From the NCBI GenBank assembly GCA_028583405.1, contig CM053247.1, positions 13,384,063 to 13,448,062 on the forward strand: DNA of 64,000 bases, given 5' to 3'. The notes below the pieces were generated by a model. That model was not told the DNA's origin and made no database searches. It saw nothing but the letters and a program-made list of their open reading frames with translations. A program made the position numbers and the translations under genes. Origin of the DNA: Pogonophryne albipinna. Lineage: Eukaryota; Chordata; Actinopteri; Perciformes; Artedidraconidae. Every line of letters starts with the position of its first letter. The first letter of the stretch is position 1. This document shows, piece after piece, positions 47,287-62,300 of this stretch.

Positions 47287-50200
47287 TTTATTTGAAAGTA
47301 AATGCAAAGTCCTTGCAGTGGATGCATTAAAATGGAATATCCTCAATCAATTACACAACAAAGGTCATTATAGCAGAGGCTGATTGGATCAGAGTTGTTT
47401 ATAGCAGCAGCAATATGCAAACACAGAAAAAGAAACCCCCTCCCCCATCACAATACAGTCTCACTGACTGACAGTGCTGGTAAATAGACGGAGCTTTTAA
47501 AATATAAGCAGGAGAGAGAAGATCGCCATGCATTTAGTTAATGCTGCCGTTTTATCCCTAAACCGCAGAATAGGCTTTTTTTTGTTCTTTTTTAAAATCA
47601 AGCAGAATCAAAGTGCTCCTTTACATAATCAAAATACATTCTTAGAAAAGATCGAAGTAGTACTCTTTGTATTTTATACTTTGAATATATATCTATAGAA
47701 GCTATATATAGAAGCTATATGTATCAATTGTTTGTCTTGCTGCACATTTTACATCACAGACGTTTTCTTGACGGCTCCCATTCCAATGAAACTAAATGTG
47801 TTGAAAACAAATTATACAGATTGAAAAACAGTGGGGACGTGGGGTATCCCCCTCTTTATCCAGGCAGTGAATAAAAGATCATTTGGAAAACGAAAAGCTG
47901 TGAGGGACGTTTGAAAATCACATTGAAATCTGTTTATCATGCTAACAGTTACCTTTAAATTTGAATCAAAGACAAATAAAGGGAACAGACAAGACTCAGA
48001 AGCGGACAAGCAAAGCCACAAGTTACTGCAGAGTGGGTGATCAAGAAACAATGTGGCCCCTCCACCAATATATTCAATTTACAACCCTGATACATTGGAA
48101 AGCAGAACATGACCACAGCGGCAGTGGGATTGCCTTTTGTCCCTGAATGAAAAACATCACTGGAACTTATCATAACAATAGTACTGAACTGCTGAGATCA
48201 AAACTTAAAGCCATGTGGGCAGTTTCCTGCCACCAAAACACCATCTGTAAGATTTGCAGGCTTGTGTGACTCACAGAGCAACAAATTCATGCTTATTTTA
48301 AATGTGACTGTTTGACAAGGTAACAAACAACAAGCAGAATCGTCATGTAAAACATACACCTGAGCACATGCATGTTTGAATCCCACTCCTATAGAGATGC
48401 ACACTTCTGAATTGTTATGGCACATACGCGCACATACACACGCATGCTACTGAGCAGGTGTGTGAGGTCACAGTGAAAGGGTGGCGTGTAAGCCTAGGGT
48501 TGTGCACAATCATGCAGAGGGGCAAAAGAGAATGAATATGCTGTATCTAGGCAGATAGTTAATGTAAGGCAAGAGGAATAGGGGGTAATGATGTGGATAA
48601 ATACACATTTCAAAACTCAATAGCTTAAAATGTTTTGTTACATGTCATTTTTAAAGGAAACGTTTCACAGAGTAAGATGAAAAGATTGATGTTGTGCTAT
48701 GGTAAATATGACGCTACAGCCAGGAGCCTTAGCATAGCTTAGAATAAAGACTGGAAAATGGTTAGCTTTGCTATCCAAATTTAACTGAATAAACAACATG
48801 TTTAAGGCTAACTATTTGAAACACAACACTTTTGTTGGAAGCCAAACTATAACAAATCATACGACTTATACCAAGCCTCCATTTTTTTCAGAATTGGCTG
48901 TAGGATTGGTGTGTCGAGATGACTGCCATGTTGTTTTAACTCTGATTTGTGTAATATGCTTCTGCTACCACAGATGGCAGGAAAAACATGTCAACAAATG
49001 AGGACGCAGGTCTTAGTTTAGCATAATGGAGTTTAACCACATATGTAATGTCCCCATATGATAACGCAGCGTGACGGGGGAAAAAAAGTTCACCTTTAGG
49101 GCACTGGTAGGGAGATATTGTTGCATTTCCCTAGGGTTCCAGTGTTTATGCTAAGCTAATGCTGCATTTAGACATGAAAGAACACCCCTGAATCAAAGAA
49201 ATCCTTGCTTTGTCTGTCTGAATGCCTCAAACGGGCTGTTGAATGTAGCTTCTCATTAACCATAGCAAAAAGTAGTGGTATCAATATTCTCATCTTACTC
49301 CTGGCAATAGAGATCAATGTATACCCAAAATAACACCTTTAACTTATAAACTAATGATTCGATCATTGAACAATAATATGCAAATCAAGAAATGTCAAAA
49401 CAATGTTGCATCCAGCATGATTATATGATTGATATATGATTAGGATAATATTTGATTGGGGCAAACACATCAATAATTAGATAGTTACAATCTGAAAATG
49501 AATTGATTAGAGTTCTTTAAATATGAATCAGGTTAAGCCTTTTTGCTTCTTGGTTGACCTCCAAATTCCTATGCAGCTGCTGTTGGTGGGACAAGCACCA
49601 GCTGGGAGACAGAGTACCATAATGATGTTGGGAGAATGGATAGGCCAATAAAAAGAGAGCTAGCACAGAGGCTGATGCGCTTTGATTGAGTGCCAGTAAA
49701 TAGCTATATAATATGGTAGCTTAGGCTGTGACAAAATCGCTGTTTTCATAATCAGGGCAGCCTGTTAGCATGCCAAATGAGCTTGCACAATATCTGTCTT
49801 TCAGTTGTTTCTATCTGCATGCCTGTACATCTTTTAATAATCTCTTCCATTTGACTTTTTTATTAAACTAATTGAAAATAAAACCCCAGCTCCAATAGAT
49901 TTGACCAGCCCTGAATCCTTTCTGAATGTCCCTTTAATTCGTATTTCTGAAACATCTGCGGGTTTGTTATCAATGCCATACTTTAACTCGTAAAATAGGA
50001 AACCCCAATAAAACCCTTTTAACTGTAACAATAACACCGAGTATATTATATTTCTTGAGTATATTCTCTTCTTGGTCATGCATTCACAATGAGGCAGGTC
50101 ATTACACTAGGTGCACACATTATGAATCAAAATGATCAATTAATAATTTTTGGAAGTATCATCAACAAGCAAAACAGATTTTCAGAGAACAGAACATTTC

Positions 50201-50375
50201 CAACTTGCTACAGACAAAATCGCAGAGCCCAACAAAAACATTAAAGTGGTATAAAAAAAAGAAAGAAACCCGTTTTCTTTTTTTTTTACAGTACAAAAAT
50301 TGGCACAGTATTTTTTAACCAGTGTTGCTGTGTCCTCCAGATTGGTTGTTGACAGAAAGCTGCCGCTTCACGGAC
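47287..50375 (-). other. nos1: Probable nos1 3' untranslated region
   Basis: About 3 kb of unique sequence with no transposon ends follows the nos1 stop codon. An AATAAA signal on the minus strand at 47287-47292 is followed by a T/G-rich stretch (tgtgttttgtctgtg), a plausible polyadenylation site. The exact 3' end is inferred. Confidence 0.5.
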
Positions 50376-50391
50376 CTACACGCAGAAAACC
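50376..50391 (-). CDS. nos1: nos1 last coding exon segment (VFCV, stop)
   Basis: Acceptor ctctctcag is followed by G GTT TTC TGC GTG TAG. This completes the split Glu codon and gives VFCV-stop, matching the position of the short Val-Phe-x-x C-terminus of nNOS. The start of the exon is firm if the splice is right; the 3' UTR follows directly. Confidence 0.7.
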
Positions 50392-53300
50392 CTGAGAGAG
50401 GAGACAGAAGGAGACAGAAAGATGGACAGAGAGAGCAGAGACATGGAAATAGAGATGTTACAGTCATTACTCATCCAACGAACCGGGGCTTTGATGGCCA
50501 AATGTGAAATTCAAGTGACAATCCACACAGGAGCCATCGTCTGTGATGCATTATGTTGGGGCTTAATGAGCCATAGTGGATATGTAGGGCCCTTGTTTTG
50601 CTCTCATGGCAAGAGTATATGAAGTGTCTAATCTTCAATGTGCACAAATGACGACAGAAACAAAAACAGAAATGGAGCAGACCCACTCGCTTTCACTCTA
50701 ATCCTGTTAGTTTAAAGGCCCCTCTCCATGGGTTTCTATAGTTACCCACTCTGTTTTCATCTGAAATGAGGAGCGATAACACATCGGGGCCGCCAACAAC
50801 TACAGGTTGGAGTTATACAAATGTCTTTCAGAGGAAAAACTGCCCTAGTCAATCAATGAGATAAATCTAAATGGGCTGTGCCAAAAAAACATTTTCTCTC
50901 TTATAATATGAGTTACCCAGCTGGCATATTGTAGTGGTTAAAAAATGATGTCTGGTAAATAAAAATAAATAAGATGATTACTAAAGCACATCATAGACCT
51001 TAAGCATCCCACGCTGTTCAGCTGTGTTGCAGATGAGTTGAGTGAGTAACCCTGGTTTCAAGGTTAAAGACATTACCATGCGTCCTAAATTCCACAACGA
51101 ATCCAAAAGATGAATGATGAAGCAAAGGGGCACATGAATGGACAAATGAAAAAAATAAAATGATTCATGCCTGAGTCAGCAGGTTTGGATAACCAAATTA
51201 GCAAAAGGCTAGGCCCTTGGTCAATAACTGAGGAAGATAGTTTATAAGAAATGACGCTTATTTTTATGACTCATAGCGGATGAATCCTTCCGTTTCTGGT
51301 GACCCCAACTATCCATTTTTAGATAAGATATGTCAATCTACTGGGAAAGTTACTATACCATTACTATGGATGCCTTTCGTGTCATGCAAAAGCCAAAATG
51401 TTACAGGCAAGATACGTCTTTATCCACTAAGATTATTGCCTTGAAATGTGCTAAGGACATACATATTGGCTTTAGGATAAACTTTTGAATTACCCTAGGG
51501 AAAATGGAATAACACACTTACTCATCTGAGTCCTTTTTGCTCTCCTCAATGAAGGCTATGGACTCTGAGCGAAGCCTGTTGGTGACCTCATAGGTCCGCA
51601 GGGTGACTCCAAAGATGTCTTCATGGTAGCGGTTCTCATCCTGGATACGGTGGGAAGGTGAAAGTAAAGAGAAAAGGGGACACGAATATGAAATGGTTAT
51701 TGTTACACAGTAAATGACCGGACTGATTTTAAAGAAAGAAAAGACTACCATGTATAATCAAATCTTAAACACAGCCAGAGGAGACCTTTACAATAAGAGC
51801 ATGCAATTAAGTAAATTGTACTTTTTATTTAAAGTTTAGAGATTTTAAACATATCTTTATCCACTCTTACAATATAGAAAGACAGAGTTACGGACTGTGT
51901 TTACATGCCTGCAGTTGTTAGAATAGACAGATTCACTGAACAGTCAAAACGCCTCTTCAGTCAATTTGTATTCTACACATGTAAGTGTGTTAATTGTAGG
52001 CTTGTTGAAACGTGTCATTTTTTCTATTTATAGCCTGTTACCCTTGAGTTCACATGAATATATGAGCCAGTGGGGGTGTTTTTAACCTTCATTTTCACAA
52101 GTTATCCTGACTCAACACGCCTTCTGTTTTTCGACTGCTCCACGCTAGCACTCAGTTACATTCATGTGAAGAAGCTAACCTGTAACACCTCGCCTGTTCA
52201 TATTCACTTTTTTCACAGCTCATCTAGGATTCAAACCTTTGACCCTGACAGTACCAATATTCCAACCCTATAATGGTGAATATCATTGTGATAATGTTGC
52301 ACGGTGACCTCTACTTGTTCTTACCCGCAGCTTGCTGATGAAGAAGCCAGCATCCTCCAGGGTCATTTTGCCTTGCTGCCTGATGATTTGCTGGATGGTC
52401 TTGAGAACATCCCCAGCCATTGTAACATCCCCACACACGTAGATGTGTCCTCCCTCCTCCCTCAGGCACTGGTACACCGTCTCTGACAGCTGCTCCCGCA
52501 GTACATCCTGTACGTATTTCTGACAGAGAGGCAATGGGGAATGATGGGTGTGAATTAGGAAGTAAAGTGTGAGACAAGTAAGGGAAGCAAACGATGTGAA
52601 AAGTCAGAAGTACTGTACAATGACAGAAAGGGAATAAAGTTAAATAAAGTAGCAAACTGCAAGCTCAAAGCGTGTTGGATACATTGGAAAAGTATCTTTC
52701 TATATAAGGAGGACCTAGAAGATGGATACAAACTAAATGCTAGATATAAAGTCAATTAGAGAGTCCAGACCTAAGCCAAGGTTGATTGTGCAGTCAAGTG
52801 CTCCTTGGGCATTTCCATTTCCACAGTGAGGAATTTCCCAAAGAACACATTTTGTCTACTTATTCCAACATTAAATAAAAGCAGCACAAATGCCCTATCT
52901 CACAATGTTAACAGCATTTAAACATTACTAGTGTATCCACCACATGATTTGGAACAGCTTTCCAATTAATGTGTTCTTCCTTTATCCAATCTTCATCTTC
53001 ATTTTCATAATCCTGCTAATTAATCGAAAGCATAACCTCCTCTGCAGAGATAATAACTTTACCTTGGGATCAACTGTAGAAAATCGCCAAATTGAGATAC
53101 ATTATGTGAATCGGAGTGAACTATCTCCTGAATACAAGCACAGTATTTTTATACAGCCTTTCCTCTACTCTAATTTTATTTTAAACCCACACAGCAACCC
53201 AACATTCTGCTGACTCATCCACAGCTATGGAATGTTTAGTGCTTGTACCTTTGGTTTGCCGGGCTCTCTTGAATAGGCCGTGTAGAGCTCCTTGAACGCT

Positions 53301-56300
53301 TGTTTGTTCTTGGCCTGGATGGTCTCCTCGTTGTAGATGTGGTCCATCTCAGACTGCCGACAACCAAACACCAGGGTCATGGGGCACGACTCCATTCCTA
53401 AAAATTATGACAATCAGAGTTACTTTGCTGCTCTGAATGGTGATGAAGAAGAAACAATCTGCTGTTTTGTGTATTATCTTGATCTCTGATACGGATTTGA
53501 TACGACTTCCATTAATACGATATATATGCGTGGTGCACATGATAGCATTTATCCTTGATATTCTTATAATAAGCCATCAATCAATACATTCCTTCAGCTA
53601 GTTCATGTTCAGCAGGGACAATCCAACGCAACGCCTCTCTCAAAGATAACAATAAATAAGGAAGGGGAAAAACAACCTACCGTTGTGTTCAAGGTCAAAT
53701 AGTCTTTGTTGCCAGAAGCTTCTGAAAGGGGCGATACCTGTTCCCGGGCCCACCAGGATACAAGGTGCTTGTTTGTCTTTGGGAAGTCGGAATGATGGTG
53801 CACTAAAGTAATTCATCAGACAAAAAAATGAAGCAAACATGTAATAAAAGTGATGACTAAACTTTCGACATTGGGGAAAAAGTTTATTCTGTTTCTGGAT
53901 TGTCTGACAAAAGAACATGATCTCTGGTGTCTGCCAGCTGAATATGAAACTGCAGCAGCTGGCTTACTTAGCTTAGTAGAAAGACTGGAAGCAGCTACCC
54001 TGGGTCTGTCCAACATTAACAAAAAACCTACAAAGCCCACTGATCAGCACATTATGTTTTGTTTGTCTAGTCTATAATGATAAATGGCTGTTTTACATGG
54101 ATTTATATGGTTTTATTTCTTGGTATGCTACCAGTGGAGACTCCAGGAAGTTACTGGCTCTGACTGGGAAACAGCTTGGTTGTTTTATTGTCGATAAACA
54201 TGTTCAGATCAAATATGTTAATTTGTGAGGTTTAGAGGTGCTTGTTTGTAGAGTTTGTTACTTTAGAATGAGCTAGCTGTTTTCCTGGTTTCAGTCTTTG
54301 TGCTCAGCTAAAGTAAGCTAGCTGCTGGTGGTAGTTCACATTTAGCATGCAGACATCAAAGTGTTATCTTTTCTGAGAAAGAAGATTAGCTTTTCCCCTC
54401 AAAATGTCAACATTTTCTTTTAACAAACAATACTGACTCAGCTGACATTAAAAAAATGTTTGGGGAAAAAAAACCTATTTTATGATATTTACCCTCTGAC
54501 AAAGCATGGCACCATCTCCCCCTTCTCTATGCTGTTGAGCCACGAGGAACACACTCCATGGTGAATAGGTCCCACTCCATCTGAAAAGGGATGATTATTA
54601 CCAAGCAGGCACTTTACCATTTTCTCTCCACCTCCCACTCTCTTTAAGAGCAAAAACCAACAGAAGAAGAGTGGCCCCAACACGTTTTCCAAGGCCAGGG
54701 CTGCTCTCCCCCTCAAGGTAAATTACATGAATTCAAAGGTTACCTTTACAAGTTATATTGTTTCCACGGGTACAAATGACACGTATGAAAGAAAATAGCA
54801 GGGTTAGCATCTGGTAATGTTTGTAATATAAGAGCCTTGTGATATTCATGCTACAGTATCCACGAAACTTGAATAGCCATAGTCATTTTAATATAGTGTC
54901 AGACAGACTGATATACCTGCAGTGTTTCCTCTTATTGGTGTTTGTGTCTGTAACTAGAATATGTTTGTAGATATAGGCTCTTCCTGAGGCGTTTCTAAAT
55001 CTACGTTTCTTGTAATTACAGTTGTGGTCTGGTTGCCCTATGAAGCAGACCGGCTTTCCATGATAACTTCCAATCAATTTTCTTTGAGCCATTGGAGGGT
55101 TCTCACAGAGGCTGAGTCATTTGACTCTCAGAGTCTTTTCAGCAACCTTGAAAGAGCCACAGCACAGTGCCTTTTATCCTTGGCTCAAACTGAACTAAAG
55201 GCAAAGATATACACAGGATAGGCTCTTATTGCTAGTTTATGTGAAATGATTTACTCAGGGTTGGTTGCGAAACAATGACGCAACTGCACGAGACACATGC
55301 AGACAGCAGGCATTGAATATACCAACTGGCTGGGCAATCTGTTGATATATTGATATTGTGATATGATGCTAGATGTTGCATATTGTACGATGGTATTATG
55401 GCATACCTCTTTGCCTGGTTATACTGTAAAGCAGGGGTTACCAACCTTTTCTAGGGTGAGGGCTACTTTCAAAAAATAAAACAAGTCGAGGGCTACCTTT
55501 ACTCCTCTTTTTTTCGTTTTTTGCAGTGTATATATTTAGCACATTTTAACATTATTATATGCTTACCTTTAACCTTTGTGTGCTGTTTGGGTCTGTGGGA
55601 CCCGTTTTCAATGTTTACTCAAATAACATGTATTCAATTTAATTAATTTAACCTGCTTTATTTGGGGGTGGACGGGCCTCACCTCCTCTAGGGGGGTCCG
55701 GGGGCATGCATGAAAGATTTTTTAATGTTGAAGTTAAATGCATCAATCTGGTGCACTTTGAGCACAACATGAATTTATAGATACAGCGCTCAACACTCAT
55801 ATGAAAGGGAGCTGTATACTTTTCAATAATCCAAACATCTTTAGAATATGATCACAACCAATAACAAATCGTTTAAACTTGTTTATTCTTAACTTATGTT
55901 ACCTATAGTTAGCATTCTTTCTTTCCATTTATGCATATTTTACTAATCACTCCCCTTTTAAACTGTTTTTTGTACTGTCCTATAGTACACATTGGAATGA
56001 TTTCTTACTTTATCTATATTAAATAGATAAAGGTGCTCGTGCTCTCCCTCTCCCTCTCTCCCTCTCCCTCTCCCTCTCTCCCTCTCTCTCTCCCTCCCTC
56101 TCCCTCCCTCTCTCTCCCCCTCCCTCTCTCTCCCTCTCTCTCCCTCCCTCTCTCTCTCTCCCTCTCTCTCTCTCCCTCTCTCTCTCCCTCCCTCTCTCCC
56201 TCCCTCCCTAGCGCTCTCTCTGTCTCGCTCGCTCACAGAGGCTGTGTGCTCCTCCGTGGCGATGACGCTTGCGTTAAAAAACAACATATTTGTAAAGTGG

Positions 56301-59300
56301 GGGGACACAAACGGGATTTCGAAAAGTGCGAGGGACATGTCCCCCCTGTCCCCAGTGGAAATTACGCCATGCGTGTGTGTGCGTCAAGTGCAATAAATAT
56401 ATATGCAAGTTGCAACACACAGAGTAAAACTCTGCCCCTCATGTGCTGTATAGGCTAGCACGACTAGGCTGTTCAATGGGGCTGATGTGTGATGTGGAAA
56501 ATCAGCGGTCAAACTCCTTATGAAGCGGGGAAGTGCCACATTGCTTTGCTTCCCGACTGCAACGCTGGTCCCGCTAATCAAGCAAGAACGTGATTGGTCG
56601 ATATTCATTGTGGGGGTGGGGGGGGAGGGGTGTTAGATAGATATAGAGTTCGCTATGATGTAGGTTTCGTTTATGCATAGGGTAGATTATTTTAATTACA
56701 TTCACTTTTTTGTTTTGTGTATTTTATACATTTTGGATTTGCTTGGCGAGCTATGTGTAGAACATGCCCGGCGGGCGACTCACGTTGCCCCTGCGGGCGA
56801 CTAAGTGCCCGCGGGCACCGTGTTGGCTACCCCTGTGTAAAGGCTGCATTGCAGTAAGGTGATGTCATTTACTGAACTCACCAGATTTTCCTAGCTCTTC
56901 TATTATTTGCCTTCACCCATTCAGTCATTACTTCTACCATGCTTATGATTTTTTAACAGAACTCTCATTGTGTTAATATCTTTTGAAAGCATCAATGGTG
57001 ATTTTTTTATGAAACAATATCTATTCATATCCATTTTCAAATACTTTAATGGCATGATTATCCGGTACCACTTTACAATAAGACTACCCTTATAAAGGAT
57101 TCATACAGGGTTTATAATTAGGTTATTAACAGGTGGTAAACACTTAAGTAATCATTAAGAACCATTTATAAACCAGTTCTAACATAGTTTTCATACATCA
57201 ACACAGGCTCACTATTTGGCAAGAGGACTAAGCCTTATATTGGCTACCTAGCGAGAATCAACTCAGTGAGCAACAGATACCAAGGATGCTGGCTGATGAA
57301 GAAGACGAAGTAAGCTAGGTAGCCAATATAAGGCTTAGCAGTACAGATAAATGTGTGCTCACTATTTGGCAAGCAACCGGTCACAGTTGCCCTGTTTATC
57401 GCATGTCTTATAAAAGCTTATTCATGATTTATAAAGTGTTCAAAACCTAATTAATAAATGAATTACAAACTATTTGTAAACCTTTTATAAGGGTAGTCTT
57501 ATTGTAAACACTTTATAAAATCATAAATAAGCTTTTTTTTTATCCCAACCAAATTCACAAACTTTCCTTATTTTAAGGACCTACTGTAAGGGAACCATGC
57601 TTACTGCTAAATACAGTTTAAACCACAATCATGGTTGAGCTAAATGTCAAGAAAGTGGCAATACAAAATGCCAAGAAAGAAGAGACCAATTCCAGACCTT
57701 CAAAAGCCTAATGGGAGCATTAAAGTTCATCCTCAAAGAGAGCAGCAGAAAATACCAATGGATACAACCCACACAGTCTTAAAATCCTTGGAGACACAGC
57801 AACTAATGCTCAGAGAGCCAAGTGGGGTCCTTACCCCGAGCACGGTAAGAGACCACAGCCACGGTGAGGTGGATCTCCTCTGGGTGTAGGTCTGGAGAGG
57901 AGCTGATGGAGTAGTAGCGAGGCTGCAGCAGGGGCAGCTGGGTGAGCAGCAGAGTGGAGGGCATCTGAATGGAGGGGAACTCCTCCAGCACCTCCACTAG
58001 CGTCGGATCATTGAACCACTTCCACTCCTCGTACTCCTGCAAGCCCTGGGGGGTGATGAGAAAAAGACAAGGTGGGATAAGTACAGAGGGTGAAGAAGTA
58101 CTTAGATCCTTTACTAGAGTAAACATATGAATACTATATTCTTAAAATACTTCATTACAAGTAACAGTCCTAAATGTAACATGTTTATTGGCGACAGAAT
58201 TATTATCAGGTATATGAACATAAAGTATATACTACTAAATACAGTTTAAGTAGTCTTAATGCAGAACATCTCTTTATATATGGTAAAACATCATGATACT
58301 ATCCTGTTTTCTACCTAATAAATATATGTAAGAACCTTTTAATGTTGGAGTTTGTCAATGTGGAGCCGATTTTAGTTACAAGATACAGCAGAGGAGTACA
58401 AAGTTAGATATTTGCCTCTGAAATGAAGCAGTGGGGAAGTATAATGTAGCATAACATAGAATTACTCAAAGTAAGATTGTGTCAAAATAGTACTTAAGTA
58501 TGGCACATGTGTTAACGTACTTAGTTTCATTGCAGCACTGGATAAGATCAGATGGATATGTATCAGATTTAATTTCTGTCTAAGTTAGTTTTTGAATTGT
58601 TGTTGTCCTAATTAAGAAACCTGAGTAGCTGCCATGATTACAGAAAGAAAATAGGGGGTGGTTTCCTCTTTTGGAAAACGTCTGACTCGAGAGCAGGAGG
58701 CAGCCACAAGCGGAGCCATTCACCGCCCAACTGTTTTAGTGTGTCATCACTTACATTTGGGTGGGATTTATTTAGAGCACTGCCACAAGGCTTAAAAACT
58801 TTGATATATCCCCAACGTTTGCTTTGTTTTCAAAGTGCTAATGAGCGACACAGTGCCCTTGAAGAAGGCGAAGCACTGTTAAAAGCGCGGTGTGAACAAT
58901 TGGCAAAAGTTTAACAAAAAAATACACTTGGGCCTGTGTTTTTTTAACCTTGATGCACAGATGGGGTTTTAGGGAGTCTTTTCATGAACTGTTGTGAGAT
59001 TGCTTATGAATATGCAAACATTTTTAAGGCAATTCCCTCTTTCGTGCTTTTGAAAATACATAAAGAGAACACATAACAAAACAAACTTAACAGCGTGAAT
59101 GTTCTCAAATGCTTGATATGATTAAAAAGACTAGGAATGTCAGAGACATTGCAGTACTGTTTCTGAATTCCTCTTGCTTTGGTGACAATGATTCGATGTA
59201 TGAGCATATGAGTCACTGCTTGGCCTCAGCCAGCCTTCTCCACACATTGACAGAAATGGAGAGTGAATTGTGGGAGGCACTGCATGGGGGAATGGCTCTG

Positions 59301-62300
59301 ACTTCGAACGAACAACGGCTATAATTTGGCGCCAGCTCACTCCTGCTGTACATATTTCTGTCGGAGCAAAGTGCAACAAATCGGCATTCCGACACAGAAA
59401 ACCTTGTCCCATATTCTGATGGCAAACATGAGAAATGCGTTGGTTATTGTTGTGCCTTAAACACATGTCGACTCTTTCTAGAACTGTGCTTCAAAATGTG
59501 CTTCAGTATAAATATCTGCATACATTTGGCACGCAAGAAAAGAGAGCCTAATTTTGGATATAGCCTACGCACATACATTTCAAATCCAACATTTAGCTCA
59601 GTTAGACTGAATTTACCTTGCTGAGGACCTCCAGTTTCTTTTTCTGTTTGTCATTGGTTGCCAGAGCAGCAAACTGCTGCAGCAGCACAGGGCTAGGTGG
59701 GGTGGTGATGTCCAGGAAGTACTGGAAGGCCTGGTAGATGGTGCAGGGAGGGATCCGAGTTTCATTGGTCCAGTTACTGATAACACCTGTAGTATGGAAA
59801 AAAAGATTCAAGCTGCATGCATTCATATTTTTCATCCTCAGTGCATTAATGTGTAACTGATGAGCTAGTGGTGTGGAACCCACCGAAAATTCACCGCAAA
59901 ACACCCAACTGTGAATTCCCTTTAACTCCATGCAGAGTTTACGCTTCTACCTTTGAATTATTTTTTTTTCTGGCCTGAAAATTCACTGAAAAATCACAAA
60001 TAAACCCATTTTTCTGCCCAGCACACACAATGGTATTACATACTTAGTTGTTCATAGGCAATTACATATCACGTACTACATATTATATATAGTCAAGACT
60101 ATGTGATACTGTGTTTCCAGGATTTCAATACCTATTGAAACTTTATTAAATTAGCTTCATATTAAAAATTATTTTAATTTATTATTTTATTTATTTATTA
60201 GTAAAGTTCTTATATGTGCTGCTTATAAATGCCACGACACAGGATGGCTTTATGTGTTAAGGTAACGTTTGTTTAAGCTCATGTGATGTGTTTGAAAAAC
60301 ACCTTGCTTCACAGTCACAGTTAAAATCACACTTATGTCACACGGTGTCACCACAACTGTGTCTGACTTCATCTCGTCTGTTGATTCAAGAGAGTCTGTT
60401 TCTTATTCATGTTCAGATTATGACATCCTGCCCAGATTCCAACTGCTACCCTCCAGTTTGCACGCTTGCCGTATCTGTAAAGTACCATGACGTTGCTGAT
60501 AGCATCACCCACCTAGGGCAGTGTTCCTCTCATCCAGGAACTCCACTTTCACAATTTGATTGACAGGCGGAGCATCCTCCAGTTTATCTATGAGTGCTGT
60601 CACCAGGTCCTCGTGGTTGCCAGGGAAGATGCCCAGATGGTCGCCGGGCTGGTAGCTCAGCTTGTCGTGGTTGTTAGTGTGGAGCCGCACAAATATGGTG
60701 GAGCGACTGCAAAAGAGATACAGTATTTGGGGAACAGCGACGCACCATTTTCAGTCTGTTCCATTTAGTTTGTGCAGCACATTAAACCAAATGAAGGAGT
60801 TGGAAACCAGAGTGCATTACATCAAATAAGAATATATATTTTTACAAGCTTACAAAACCGTTAACATGTGACTTATTATTGTCCTGTTTTAAAAACATAC
60901 TTACTTGGATTTAGAACTTTGCAAATTTTGAGATTCTAGCATCTTTGCACCGTACACCATCTTCTTGTGAACACTGTGCAATGCTGTTGATAGACAAAAA
61001 CACAATTATATTTTTACAGAAACAGACTGTTCCATGGGCGGCTCTAAGGGGGGCCCAACAGGAGCCAATGCCCGTGTAACATTGAGCTTAGAGCGCTTTG
61101 TGCCCCCCTTCCGAAAGAAGAATTGATCATGTTATTGTTTTGTTTTTTCAATAATTGAATACAATTTTAAATCATTTACAGAAACAAATTCTGCTAAAAA
61201 AAAAAAAATTCCAACAAAAATTTAGAAATCAAATCACAGTTTGACTGTATAAATCATGTAGCAAATACATTCCTGTAACCTTGGCCAAAGTAACTCAAAC
61301 TAGTAACTAAACTAAAATTGTAACTAAGTAATTGACACAAATTATATTACTAAAACAACAACCAATAATGGTAGGTTAGGTTTTTTGTCATACTGAACTC
61401 AAAGACTGACTTTTTAGACTACCTATAAGGCTAGGTAAATTAACTACAGTAACCCCCCTTCTCTTTATAATGCAAAAGAGTCCAACAGCTAAAGAAAATG
61501 ACCAAATCTCAGCTCTAGTTGACATTTTGGACGAGTCACTGCACTTGATCAATAACCTTGATGCCCCTCTGCAGATACATTATAGTGGGGATCAAGACGC
61601 CATCAATAATTATCACTTCGCTCCCACTGGATTATTATGCACCTTCTGTGAGGGCCGGGGCCTCGGCTGTGTACGTCATGCGGAACTTGCTCTTCTTCCA
61701 GCTGCGGTCGTTACTGATCAAGGAGTCGTTGGCCTTCTCGATGTTCACGTCATCGCCAACACAAAACACGTCACAGGCAGCCTTGACATGTAACAACCGG
61801 CAAAAGTAAAGAAAATGAACATTTTTCAAAGTGTGCCCTCAAAGGAATAACAAAGGATTTGGAAAATTATCTCTGCATTCAAAGTAGGACTTCCCCCACC
61901 AACTCAAGGTCAGTGTGTGGCCATCCATGGCCAAACAACACCACTGTTGGGATTGTTCTAAAGGGATGAGGGTGCCTTCTGATTTAGTTTTCTTCGTTGT
62001 GGTATCACAGAAAAATTGGGACCTATTTCAAAATGAAGTCTTGGCAAATACCCAATTAGATTTTAATGTGTCATGAATTAAAGTAAAAAATTATGTGCAT
62101 GTTTTTCCCATTTGAACAACATGTAAGAATCTAGAGTCTTATCTTCTAGAACCAATTCACAATTCCAAAAGTAGATTAATGTTAATATTTAGTTTTCAAT
62201 AAAATAAGCATCCTTTTTTACTGACTGACTGCCCATAACCCTACACACTGAGTCAAAGTTGTGTCAACATAATTTTTTGACATGACGGAACATACACATT

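Noticed and set aside
56033..56458. Leu/Ser/Pro-rich and Arg/Glu/Gly-rich open frames
   Set aside because: They lie on a pyrimidine repeat inside a hAT element and have no non-repetitive protein similarity.
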